Positions 8,271 to 16,354 of a stretch of 64,000 bases of DNA are shown in pieces (the stretch's first letter is position 1; each line of letters begins with the position of its first letter). A program made the position numbers and the translations under genes. Source of the stretch: Bacteroidaceae bacterium (GTDB lineage: Bacteria > Bacteroidota > Bacteroidia > Bacteroidales > Bacteroidaceae); the NCBI GenBank assembly GCA_017509605.1, contig JAFWPH010000053.1, positions 1 through 64,000 of the forward strand, written 5' to 3'. The notes beneath the pieces were generated by a model. It searched no databases. It had not been told where the DNA came from and saw nothing but the letters and a program-made list of their open reading frames with translations.

Positions 8271-8942
8271 ATGGAAACAAAACGTATTTTCAACCTCATC
8301 ATCCTCGACGCCTCAGGCTCGATGTCGTCCATCTACCAGCAAGCGCTCACAGGCGTCAACGAAACAATCCAAACCATCCTCATGGCGCAGCAAACCCACC
8401 CCGAACTGCAGCAGTACCTCACACTCGTCTCATTCAATGCTGGGGAAGACTTCCTCCACCGCATCTATGACGCTGTGCCTATTGAAAATGTGAAGAACAT
8501 CACACGCAATGACTACGTGCCACAGGGTTGCACCGCACTCTACGACGCCATGGGCGACATGGTCAGCGACCTGCAGCAGAAAGTCAGTCATGAGGACGCC
8601 GTACTGGTCACCGTCATTACCGACGGATACGAGAACTCCTCATGCCGTTGGTCGGGCAAGCAGATCAAGTCAATCGTTCAGGAACTGCGCCAAATGGGCT
8701 GGACCTTCAACTACATCGGAGCCAACCAGGATGTGGACCAAGTGGCCGACAGCATCGGCATCCACAACACCTTGGCCTTCGACTCCACTTCAGCTGGCAC
8801 CAGCAGGATGTTCTCGAAACTGTCGAGAGCCACGTCCGCTTTCATCGAAAGAGCCTGTTTCTGCTACGATGAAGCACCAACAGCAGAACGTAAAGAAGAC
8901 CTCAATTTCTTCGACGATACCGACGAAGAACAAACGGACTAA
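8271..8942 (+). CDS. von Willebrand factor A domain protein, cytoplasmic
   Basis: A 223-residue protein that is nearly all one vWA domain. The metal-ion-dependent adhesion site is complete: DASGSM at residues 13-18, a threonine in GCTALYDAMG, and the TDGYEN aspartate. No signal peptide or membrane segment, so a cytoplasmic protein-protein interaction role is likely. It resembles small vWA proteins that appear in tellurite-resistance-like or chaperone-linked contexts, but no TerD-type or MoxR-type partner is next to it here. The last 30 residues are acidic. It forms its own unit, with a promoter upstream and a terminator downstream. Confidence 0.85.
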   Translation: METKRIFNLIILDASGSMSSIYQQALTGVNETIQTILMAQQTHPELQQYLTLVSFNAGEDFLHRIYDAVPIENVKNITRNDYVPQGCTALYDAMGDMVSDLQQKVSHEDAVLVTVITDGYENSSCRWSGKQIKSIVQELRQMGWTFNYIGANQDVDQVADSIGIHNTLAFDSTSAGTSRMFSKLSRATSAFIERACFCYDEAPTAERKEDLNFFDDTDEEQTD

Positions 8943-9033
8943 AGCAGATCTTCTGGGCTCTCCACCCCGCCCTCAAGGAATAGGGTGAACAACAGCTAAA
9001 GTCACAAAAGGAAAGTCTAACCATTATATCCTC

Positions 9034-9064
9034 AGAAGCGCACGGGTAACTCCCTTGCGCTTCT
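9034..9064 (+). terminator. Terminator after the vWA gene
   Basis: Stem AGAAGCGCA / TGCGCTTCT followed by a run of T. Confidence 0.85.
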
Positions 9065-9174
9065 TTTTTTACTTTTTTCTGAAAAAGCTTTCACCCTGTA
9101 CCGCATTTTGGTACACCTTAGTGATAACTTTGCATCCGAAAAGCGACGGGAAAAAACAAAAACATGACTTAAAA

Positions 9175-9206
9175 TTTGGGTATCTCGTCAATTCAAGGTA
9201 AATTTG
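9175..9206 (+). promoter_or_regulatory. Promoter of the carboxynorspermidine synthase / recA region
   Basis: TTTG at 9175-9178 and TAAATTTG at 9199-9206 are 20 bp apart; the ATG follows about 80 bp later. Another -7 box, TAACTTTG, lies at 9125-9132. Confidence 0.65.
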
Positions 9207-9286
9207 TAGATTAAAGGTGGTATGTCCACGGACAGACCAACGACCAACACCCAACTCGATTCATCAACAAACAAACAGATACAATT

Positions 9287-10480
9287 ATGGGAAAAGTGAT
9301 TATTATCGGTGCCGGAGGCGTTGCAACTGTAGCGGCGCACAAGGTGGCACAGAACAGCGATGTGTTTACCGACATCATGATCGCCAGCCGGACGAAGTCG
9401 AAATGCGACGCCATACGCGATGCCATTGGCAACCCCGCCATCCAGACTGCCAAGGTCGATGCTGACAATGTGGATGAACTTGTGGCACTCTTCGATGCCT
9501 TCAAGCCCGACATCGTGATGAACCTCGCGCTACCCTATCAGGACCTCACCATCATGGAGGCATGCCTGAGGAGCGGTGTGAACTATCTCGACACGGCCAA
9601 CTACGAGCCACGCGACGAGGCACACTTCGAGTACAGCTGGCAATGGGCGTTCAAGAAACGTTTTGAGGAGGCCGGACTCACAGCCATCCTCGGCTGCGGT
9701 TTCGACCCGGGAGTGAGCGGCATCTACACGGCTTACGCCGCCAAGCACCATTTCGACGAGATACAATACCTCGACATCGTCGATTGCAACGCCGGCAACC
9801 ACCACAAGGCCTTTGCCACCAACTTCAACCCCGAAATCAACATCCGCGAGATCACCCAAAAAGGACGTTACTACGAGAACGGCCAGTGGGTGCAGACCGG
9901 TGCCTTAGAGATACACAAACCGCTCACCTACCCCAACATCGGGCCAAGGGAGTCTTACCTGATGTACCACGAGGAACTGGAGTCCCTCACCAAGAATTTC
10001 CCCACCATCAAACGCGCGAGATTCTGGATGACATTCGGCCAGGAGTACCTCACACATCTTCGCGTCATTCAGGACATCGGCATGGCACGGATTGACGAGG
10101 TGGAGTACAACGGGGTGAAGATCGTGCCGCTGCAGTTCCTCAAGGCCGTGCTGCCCAACCCGCAGGACCTGGGCAAGGACTACGAGGGAGAAACCAGCAT
10201 CGGATGCCGTATCCGCGGACTGAAGGACGGCAAGGAACGTACCTACTATGTGTATAACAACTGCTCCCACCAAGCCGCATACCAGGAGACAGGCATGCAG
10301 GGCGTGAGCTACACCACGGGCGTGCCCGCCATGATCGGAGCCATGATGTTCCTCAAGGGATTGTGGAAGCGTCCAGGCGTGTGGAACGTCGAGGAGTTCG
10401 ACCCAGACCCCTTCATGGAACAGCTCAACAAGCAGGGTCTGCCATGGCATGAGGTGTTCGACGGTGACCTCGAACTATAA
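9287..10480 (+). CDS. Carboxynorspermidine synthase (saccharopine dehydrogenase fold)
   Basis: A 397-residue NAD(P)-dependent enzyme. The dinucleotide-binding GAGGVA motif lies at residues 8-13, followed by [12 protein letters not shown]. Further on come the family signatures [37 protein letters not shown] and SYTTGVPA. The pattern agrees closely with carboxynorspermidine/carboxyspermidine dehydrogenase from vibrios rather than with lysine-pathway saccharopine dehydrogenase. It reductively condenses a diamine with aspartate semialdehyde in an alternative polyamine route. The partner decarboxylase is not next to it. recA starts 41 bp after its stop with no terminator seen, so the two may be cotranscribed. 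Confidence 0.85.
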   Translation: MGKVIIIGAGGVATVAAHKVAQNSDVFTDIMIASRTKSKCDAIRDAIGNPAIQTAKVDADNVDELVALFDAFKPDIVMNLALPYQDLTIMEACLRSGVNYLDTANYEPRDEAHFEYSWQWAFKKRFEEAGLTAILGCGFDPGVSGIYTAYAAKHHFDEIQYLDIVDCNAGNHHKAFATNFNPEINIREITQKGRYYENGQWVQTGALEIHKPLTYPNIGPRESYLMYHEELESLTKNFPTIKRARFWMTFGQEYLTHLRVIQDIGMARIDEVEYNGVKIVPLQFLKAVLPNPQDLGKDYEGETSIGCRIRGLKDGKERTYYVYNNCSHQAAYQETGMQGVSYTTGVPAMIGAMMFLKGLWKRPGVWNVEEFDPDPFMEQLNKQGLPWHEVFDGDLEL

Positions 10481-10521
10481 TCAATCTATACCAAAATCAT
10501 CACATCAAAAAAACAAGAAAA

Positions 10522-11601
10522 ATGGCAAAGAAAGAAATCAACGCACCAGCCAGCAGCGCCGAAGGAAAAATGAAGGCGCTCCAAATGGCCATGGAGAAGA
10601 TAGAGAAGAATTTCGGCCACGGAGCCATCATGAGACTCGGAGACGTGAACGTGGAAGACGTGGAGGTCATCTCCTCGGGTTCCATCGGACTGAATGCGGC
10701 ACTGGGCGTGGGAGGATACCCACGCGGACGCATCATCGAAATCTACGGCCCCGAGTCATCGGGTAAGACCACACTGGCCATTCACGCCATCGCAGAAGCA
10801 CAAAAGCAAGGAGGAACCGCGGCTTTCATCGACGCTGAGCATGCTTTCGACCGTTTCTACGCCGAGAAACTCGGAGTAGATGTCAACAACCTCTGGATGG
10901 CTCAACCCGACAACGGCGAGCAAGCGCTCGACATCGCCGAACAGCTCATCAACTCATCGGCCATCGACATCATCGTCATCGACTCGGTGGCTGCACTGAC
11001 CCCCAAGTCGGAAATTGAGGGCGACATGGGCGACAACAAGGTGGGCCTTCAGGCACGACTGATGAGCCAGGCACTGCGCAAACTCACCGCCGCCATCAAC
11101 AAGACCCGAACCACCTGCATCTTCATCAACCAACTGCGCGAGAAAATCGGCGTGATGTTCGGAAATCCCGAAACCACCACAGGAGGAAACGCGCTGAAGT
11201 TCTACGCTTCGGTACGTCTCGATATCCGCAAGGTGACGAGCATCAAGGACGGTGACGTGGTGAAGGGCAACCAGGTGAGAGTGAAAGTGGTGAAAAACAA
11301 GGTCGCTCCTCCTTTCCGAAAGGCTGAATTCGACATCATGTTCGGCAGCGGAATCTCCAAGACCGGAGAACTGGTCGATCTCGGAGTGGCCAACGACATC
11401 GTCAAGAAGAGCGGCAGCTGGTTCAGCTATGAAGGCACCCGACTCGCTCAGGGACGAGACGCCACCAAGCAGTTCTTCGAGGACAATCCTGAACTTGCCG
11501 AGGAGATAGAGGCCAAGATCATGGCCAAAATCACGGGCAAGGAGTACCACGAGCCCGAGGACGACGGACAGGAGGCACTCGAAGCTGAGAACAACGACTG
11601 A
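10522..11601 (+). CDS. recA: RecA recombinase
   Basis: A 359-residue RecA with all hallmarks: Walker [10 protein letters not shown] at residues 76-84, the Walker B strand [10 protein letters not shown] near 149-158, the L1/L2 region with [20 protein letters not shown] and [23 protein letters not shown], and an acidic C-terminal tail. It forms filaments on single-stranded DNA for homologous recombination and repair. No LexA-type operator could be recognised upstream by eye. Length is normal. The following regulator gene begins one base after the stop codon, so the two are cotranscribed. Confidence 0.97.
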   Translation: MAKKEINAPASSAEGKMKALQMAMEKIEKNFGHGAIMRLGDVNVEDVEVISSGSIGLNAALGVGGYPRGRIIEIYGPESSGKTTLAIHAIAEAQKQGGTAAFIDAEHAFDRFYAEKLGVDVNNLWMAQPDNGEQALDIAEQLINSSAIDIIVIDSVAALTPKSEIEGDMGDNKVGLQARLMSQALRKLTAAINKTRTTCIFINQLREKIGVMFGNPETTTGGNALKFYASVRLDIRKVTSIKDGDVVKGNQVRVKVVKNKVAPPFRKAEFDIMFGSGISKTGELVDLGVANDIVKKSGSWFSYEGTRLAQGRDATKQFFEDNPELAEEIEAKIMAKITGKEYHEPEDDGQEALEAENND

Positions 11602-11602
11602 T

Positions 11603-12220
11603 ATGCAGCCTCCCAGAATAGCCATCATCGACAGCAACACACTGCAAGCCATGGGCCTGAAGGCGATTTTCACCGACCTCGTGCCCATGGCTGAGGTGTG
11701 CACATACGTTTCCTTTGATGAGATGGAACAGGATGGAGCAGACGATTTCTTCCATTATTTCGTGTCGGCAAACAGCATCCTGGAGCGAATCGACTTCTTC
11801 CGAGCCAACCGACACAAGACAATCGTGCTGACCACACAGCAGACCACTTCGCCCGTGTTCGACCATTTCCGGACCCTCAACATCCAACAGCCGGAGAACT
11901 CACTCATCCATGCCGTCCTACACTTGTTCTCAGAGGGACATAAGCACATGAAGAACATCCCCACAGATTTGCCTCCCTTCAAGAAAATGATGAATGGGCC
12001 CCGCCAGCCAGCAGAGCCTATCTCACAGCGCGAAGCCGAGGTGCTGGCACTGGTGGCGCAGGGATATATCAACAAGGAGATAGCTGACCGGCTCAACATC
12101 AGTCTGACTACGGTGATCACCCACCGAAAAAATATCACAGAGAAACTGCAGATGAAATCGGTCTCTGCACTGACCATCTACGCGGTCACGCATGGCCTGG
12201 TCAGCATCGACGAGATTTAG
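11603..12220 (+). CDS. LuxR-type DNA-binding regulator with degenerate receiver domain
   Basis: A 205-residue protein. Residues 139-197 form a LuxR/NarL helix-turn-helix: PISQREAEVLALVAQG, then NKEIADRLNISLTTVITHRKN and SALTIYAV. Residues 1-115 resemble a receiver domain, but only one early aspartate is present (Asp10) and the place where the phospho-acceptor should be reads FVSANS, so it is probably not phosphorylated in the classical way. It begins one base after the recA stop, so translation is likely coupled to recA. Target genes are unknown. A link to DNA damage is inference from position alone. Confidence 0.85.
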   Translation: MQPPRIAIIDSNTLQAMGLKAIFTDLVPMAEVCTYVSFDEMEQDGADDFFHYFVSANSILERIDFFRANRHKTIVLTTQQTTSPVFDHFRTLNIQQPENSLIHAVLHLFSEGHKHMKNIPTDLPPFKKMMNGPRQPAEPISQREAEVLALVAQGYINKEIADRLNISLTTVITHRKNITEKLQMKSVSALTIYAVTHGLVSIDEI

Positions 12221-12222
12221 AC

Positions 12223-12267
12223 GCTATAGATGCTATAAAAACTATAGAGGCTATAGAGACTATAAAA
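12223..12267. repeat. 9-bp period minisatellite after the regulator gene
   Basis: Five 9-base units in phase: GCTATAGAT, GCTATAAAA, ACTATAGAG, GCTATAGAG, ACTATAAAA. They share the CTATAR core with the array at 8115-8168 and end directly before a terminator. Confidence 0.85.
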
Positions 12268-12273
12268 AAAACA

Positions 12274-12303
12274 AAAAGAGGGATTCTCACGAATGCCTCT
12301 TTT
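12274..12303. terminator. Terminator between convergent genes
   Basis: Stem AAAAGAGG / CCTCTTTT with a 14-base loop, flanked by A- and T-rich sequence on both sides, so it may work in both directions. The 215 bases from here to 12518 hold no gene. A minus-strand TAACTTTG box at 12357-12364 has no gene to drive. Confidence 0.7.
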
Positions 12304-12518
12304 GTTCTCAATAAGTATTAATTTTTTAAGGTAAAAAGATTGTTTTTAGGATATTGCAAAGTTACACCTAATTCTCTTTCTACCCATTCTGCATTAGATG
12401 TTTTTTAACATGTGTTTTCGTACACATCAATTTTTTTCACTTTATTTCCATCATAATTTGTAAGAAATCGTAAAAAAACGTGAAAAAAACCACTCTCTTG
12501 CCTACCGCAAATCTCGCT

Positions 12519-13247
12519 TTAGCCGAAGATGTTCTTGGGAGGTGTGAGGAAACGCGTCTTGTCGGGTGTGTGGTTGGTCTCCGCAAAGATCCTCTCAAAG
12601 GAGACATGGGAAAAGACCATCTCTGCCTGAGCACCGTTGTCGTCCACCCAAATCGTCTTGACACTCTTGCCTGTGAAATAGGCGGCATCCACCACATCGT
12701 GCACATTCTCGTGGCGCACCATCTGCATCATCGCAAGGTTGGCCATCATCTCAGGCATCATCCTGACGGTGTCCATCGTACCGCGGTCTTTCGCCTTGCG
12801 ATAGAAAATGAGGTATTGGTCATCCACCGACACCTTCTGAGGGTCGTCCGACATACCCATCCTCGCCATGCTGTCAACCTCCATCACATATTTGATGAGC
12901 GTCAGCATGGCGTTTTTGTAAACGGTCTCCATTTCGGGGTCTTTTGGCTCGTTTTTAGGTATGTCTGTTGCCTCCACTGACTCCTTCTTCTGTTCTGTTT
13001 CGTTGTCAATGACGCTATTAACCGTGTCTGGGGTTTTGTCGGCTTCGGTGCCGTCCGTGTCAATCCGTTGGTAGTGTTTCGACGCTTCGTTCTTTCGGCG
13101 TTCCACGACAGCTTTTCTGAGCATCCAAAGCCCGGCGACAGCAACAACGATACCGATAATGCTGATGACAGTATGTTTTGTGGCGATGGTCGCTATCAGC
13201 CCCAAGGCAAACAAGAATGTGCTTGTGATGATTTTTTTGTTGTTCAT
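12519..13247 (-). CDS. Membrane-anchored protein of unknown function, 242 aa
   Basis: Not recognised. The product starts with two closely spaced hydrophobic segments (about residues 6-23 and 26-45, TSTFLFALGLIATIAT and ISIIGIVVAVAGLWML), then a charged linker rich in Glu, Lys and Asp to about residue 110. A globular domain of about 130 residues follows, with FYRKAKDRGTMDTVRMMPEMM and MVFSHVSFERIFAE. The ATG at 13247 (MNNKKI) is preferred, because the 22 residues upstream in frame would break up a clean membrane N-terminus. It has no close operon partner: it converges with the regulator gene and diverges from the TMEM43-like gene. Confidence 0.6.
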   Translation of the reverse strand: MNNKKIITSTFLFALGLIATIATKHTVISIIGIVVAVAGLWMLRKAVVERRKNEASKHYQRIDTDGTEADKTPDTVNSVIDNETEQKKESVEATDIPKNEPKDPEMETVYKNAMLTLIKYVMEVDSMARMGMSDDPQKVSVDDQYLIFYRKAKDRGTMDTVRMMPEMMANLAMMQMVRHENVHDVVDAAYFTGKSVKTIWVDDNGAQAEMVFSHVSFERIFAETNHTPDKTRFLTPPKNIFG

Positions 13248-13299
13248 AATGACTGAATAAAGGAGTGCAAGGGTGCACTCTGTCCATATTTCGTGACTA

Positions 13300-13307
13300 C
13301 AAAAATA
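13300..13307 (-). promoter_or_regulatory. -7 box for the membrane protein gene
   Basis: TATTTTTG on the minus strand, about 55 bp before the ATG at 13247. No clear -33 box. Confidence 0.4.
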
Positions 13308-13381
13308 TAACAATCTTTGTAGATTACGGAATATTTACATGTTTTTTCTTCGTTTATTTCCTTTGTTTATTCATAATTTGA

Positions 13382-13389
13382 TATATTTG
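13382..13389 (+). promoter_or_regulatory. -7 box for the TMEM43-like gene
   Basis: TATATTTG, about 90 bp before the ATG at 13479. The nearest TTTG upstream is at a short 16-bp spacing. Confidence 0.45.
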
Positions 13390-13478
13390 CATCAATATCG
13401 GCAAGTATGCCGTGTAACTAAAATAATAAAAATATAATTCAACAATATAGTTAACTTAATAACAACCTAAAACTGATT

Positions 13479-14873
13479 ATGGCTTATACAGTAAGAACAA
13501 CGAGAAGTTATGGCAGCCGTGTGAAGGATTCGTTCAGCGGCATGCTGACTGGACTTGTCCTCTTTGTTGCCGGTACCGCTCTCCTCTGGTGGAACGAGGG
13601 AAGGGCCGTGAAGACCGACAAGATGCTCAATGAGGCAGAAAAAGTATGTGTGGATGTGGAGGACGTCTCGAAAGTCGATCCTGAACTCGACGGACAGATG
13701 ATTCATGCCACAGCCGACGCGCTGACCAACGATTCACTGATGTTCTCCAACTTCGGTGTGGGAGCCAAGGCCATCGCCTTGTCGAAATCCGCCAAGTACT
13801 ACCAGTGGGTGGAGCACAAGCATGAGGAGCGCAAAGACAAGATTGGTGGCAGCGAGGAGATTGTGACCACCTACACCTACTCCAAGGAATGGGTGAGCTC
13901 GCCCGTCAACTCGGGTGGTTTTGCAGACCCTGCCTATCAGAACATCTTCAACAAACCGGTGCTCACCACTGACCGTGAGGAAATCTACGCCACTAACGTG
14001 ACGTTCGGAGCCTACACCCTGCCATCTACCATCATACAGCGCATCAGCGGCAACACACCAGCATATCCACAACCCACAGACGAACAGCTCCGTGAGTGGG
14101 ACAACAGCATCAAGGACTTCAGAAAGCAAAACGGCCTCACCGTCTTTGACAAGAGTGTGGAAATCGACCCCGCTGCCGTGAAAAACATCCCTGTGGAAAC
14201 GGCTGACAGCGTGAAAGGCGACAGTGCCAAGACAACCGCTCCTGTACCCGTTGACACACCGCCCGTGCTCAACAATAAGTACGACGCCGCTTATGTCCAT
14301 GTCGTGGACAACCAACTGTATTTCGGCTACAATCCCAGCTCACCAGAAGTCGGTGATGTGATCATCACTTTCAACAAGGTTGATCCAGGCACCATTTCCA
14401 TCCTTGCCACCGTCAGCGGAAACACCTTCAAGAAGTACACTGCCAAGAACAAGCACTCGTTCCTCTCAGTGGAAAGAGGTGAAGTATCTATGGAGCAGAT
14501 GTTCCAGAACGAGCACGACGCCAACACCATGCTGACATGGATCCTGCGTCTTGTAGGTGTCATCGCCATCATCGCAGGTCTCCGCATGATCTTCGATATC
14601 CTCACCACCCTGCTCAAGGTGCTGCCTTTCCTCGCTTCCATCATGAACTTCGGAACAGGCCTTGTATGCGGTATCGTGGGTGTGGTATGGTCGCTTATCA
14701 TCATCGCCCTCGCATGGCTCTTCTACCGACCCGTCATCGGTATTGCCATCCTCGCCGTAGCGGGATTCATCATCTTCTACTTCAACAAGAAAGCGAAGGA
14801 GAAGAAGGCCGCCGCGGCAGCTGCAGGTACTGCAGACACTTCGGAACCGCCCACACCGCCCACAGTGGAGTGA
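13479..14873 (+). CDS. TMEM43-family membrane protein
   Basis: The 464-residue product has the TMEM43 layout: an N-terminal membrane segment (about residues 19-39) followed by the typical LLWWNEGRAVKT, a long soluble region, and a C-terminal cluster of hydrophobic helices (about residues 345-430) ending in a Lys/Ala-rich tail. In the soluble part, FGVGAKAIALSKSAKYYQWVEHK and KEWVSSPVNSGGFADPAYQN match the family's conserved core. Bacterial TMEM43 proteins have no firmly known role. The following repeat protein starts 39 bp later and could be cotranscribed. Confidence 0.85.
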   Translation: MAYTVRTTRSYGSRVKDSFSGMLTGLVLFVAGTALLWWNEGRAVKTDKMLNEAEKVCVDVEDVSKVDPELDGQMIHATADALTNDSLMFSNFGVGAKAIALSKSAKYYQWVEHKHEERKDKIGGSEEIVTTYTYSKEWVSSPVNSGGFADPAYQNIFNKPVLTTDREEIYATNVTFGAYTLPSTIIQRISGNTPAYPQPTDEQLREWDNSIKDFRKQNGLTVFDKSVEIDPAAVKNIPVETADSVKGDSAKTTAPVPVDTPPVLNNKYDAAYVHVVDNQLYFGYNPSSPEVGDVIITFNKVDPGTISILATVSGNTFKKYTAKNKHSFLSVERGEVSMEQMFQNEHDANTMLTWILRLVGVIAIIAGLRMIFDILTTLLKVLPFLASIMNFGTGLVCGIVGVVWSLIIIALAWLFYRPVIGIAILAVAGFIIFYFNKKAKEKKAAAAAAGTADTSEPPTPPTVE

Positions 14874-14912
14874 GCGCGCTGATTCCTAAATCGTAAAAAA
14901 ACTACAGAGAAG

Positions 14913-15326
14913 ATGAAAAAGCTAAGATTCTTCTTGGTGATGATGCTGATGTGTCTCACCACTGGTCTGTCAGCTCAGACCATACGCAACGCCAACAACT
15001 CGCAAGTCGGCAAGATCGAGAGCGACGGCACAGTGCGCAACGCCAACAACTCACGCATCGGAAAGATCGAGAGCGACGGCACAGTGCGCAACGCCAACAA
15101 CTCACGCATCGGTAAGATTGAGAGCGACGGCACCGTGCGCAACGCCAACAACTCACGCATCGGAAAGGTGGAGAGCGACGGCACCGTACGCAATGCCAAC
15201 AACTCACGTGTCGGCAAGATTGAGAACGACGGCACCGTGCGCGACGCCAACAACTCACGCATGGGTTCAGCCAGCGGCGTGAACAAGAAGTATGCCGCTG
15301 CGTTCTTCTTCTTCGATTTCTTTTAA
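14913..15326 (+). CDS. Secreted protein built of 17-residue repeats (5-fold beta-flower type)
   Basis: A 137-residue protein with a signal peptide cleaved near LSA-QT (about residue 21). The rest is five near-identical 17-residue units, TVRNANNSRIGKIESDG, plus a last partial unit and a hydrophobic end FFFFDFF. The units are also almost identical as 51-bp DNA repeats between about 14979 and 15270. The pattern fits small Bacteroidota proteins annotated as 5-fold beta-flower, where each unit forms one petal; this match is from memory of the motif. Function is unknown. The repeat DNA could expand or contract by slippage. Confidence 0.8.
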   Translation: MKKLRFFLVMMLMCLTTGLSAQTIRNANNSQVGKIESDGTVRNANNSRIGKIESDGTVRNANNSRIGKIESDGTVRNANNSRIGKVESDGTVRNANNSRVGKIENDGTVRDANNSRMGSASGVNKKYAAAFFFFDFF

Positions 15327-15350
15327 CGACTCTGGACGCAAGCGGCCTTA

Positions 15351-15386
15351 GGTCTCTAAAGGTCATAAAGGTCTTTAAGGTCACTC
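15351..15386. repeat. 9-bp period repeat (AGGTC core)
   Basis: Four 9-base units in phase, GGTCTCTAA, AGGTCATAA, AGGTCTTTA, AGGTCACTC, between the repeat-protein gene and the next lipoprotein gene. Same period as the CTATA arrays but a different core. Confidence 0.7.
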
Positions 15387-15406
15387 TCTAAGCAGACATT
15401 GATGCC

Positions 15407-16354
15407 ATGAAGAGGAAACGAGTCCAAATGATAGTATCAGAGGTAGGGACGGCTTGCCTGGCCCTGCTTCTGATATTCTGTTCTTGTACGCCAGAGAAGC
15501 CACAGCCCAAGGTCAAAGCAGCTTACTATTGGTCCACCACGTTGAGGATGGACAGTGCAAGGACGGCTTTCATCCAGTCACACGGCATCACACGCCTCTA
15601 TGTGCGCTACTTCGACGTGGTGAACACCAGAGAAGGACCGATGCCTAATGCCACCCTGGCCTTCAACGACTCCATGCCTGCTGAGGTGGAAATCGTGCCC
15701 ACAGTCTTCATCACCAACGACTGCATGGCGCACCCACAGCCACAACTCGGAGAGATGATAGCCAAGCGCGTGTTGCAGATGAACGAGACCAACGACGTGA
15801 TGAACGTCAAGGAGATACAGATGGACTGCGACTGGACAAACTCGACAAGGAAGAATTTTTTCCAGATGCTGACCGACATGCGTGCCTACCTCAAGGAACG
15901 GGGTGTGGCACTCTCCGCCACCATCAGGCTGCACCAACTCTCACACCCTGTGCCCCCTGTCGATAGAGGCGTGCTGATGCTCTACAACACTGGCGACTTC
16001 ACCGACATCAAGTGCGAGAAACCCATCCTCGACCTTGAGGATGTGCGACCCTATCTGTCAGGCTTACGCGACTACCACCTGCCCATGGCGGCAGCCTATC
16101 CGCTTTACCGATGGCATCTCCTCTTCCGACAAGGCCAGTTTGTCGGGGTGATGCATGCCGACGATGACCTGCCCGTCTTGGAAAGCGACACCATCGTGGT
16201 GCGGGAACCTGCACTCGACGACATCCTTGCGGTGAAACGTCAGGTCGAGGACCTTCGTCCCGAACTGGACCGCGAGGTGATACTCTATGAACTGAACGAC
16301 TATAACACGACAAGATTCAAATACGATGATTATGAAAAGATTTTTGGTGACTAA
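15407..16354 (+). CDS. Lipoprotein, possible TIM-barrel glycosidase-like protein
   Basis: The 315-residue product has a lipoprotein signal peptide (LLIFCSC, Cys about 26-28). The mature part reads like a beta/alpha barrel: KAAYYWSTTL at the start, GITRLYVRYFDVV, EIVPTVFI, EIQMDCDWTNSTRKNFFQML, GVALSATIRLHQL, GVLMLYNTGDF and PMAAAYPLY, each a hydrophobic strand ending in polar or acidic residues. The DCDWT strand end could carry catalytic acids as in glycosidase-like families such as DUF3142, but I cannot name the family with certainty. Its 3' end overlaps the next gene by about 23 bp, so the pair is translationally coupled and probably acts together in the envelope. Confidence 0.65.
   Translation: MKRKRVQMIVSEVGTACLALLLIFCSCTPEKPQPKVKAAYYWSTTLRMDSARTAFIQSHGITRLYVRYFDVVNTREGPMPNATLAFNDSMPAEVEIVPTVFITNDCMAHPQPQLGEMIAKRVLQMNETNDVMNVKEIQMDCDWTNSTRKNFFQMLTDMRAYLKERGVALSATIRLHQLSHPVPPVDRGVLMLYNTGDFTDIKCEKPILDLEDVRPYLSGLRDYHLPMAAAYPLYRWHLLFRQGQFVGVMHADDDLPVLESDTIVVREPALDDILAVKRQVEDLRPELDREVILYELNDYNTTRFKYDDYEKIFGD

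Noticed and set aside
14956-15384. Cys/Arg-rich repetitive minus-strand frame
   Set aside because: It is the antisense reading of the 51-bp repeats that encode the 17-residue repeat protein.
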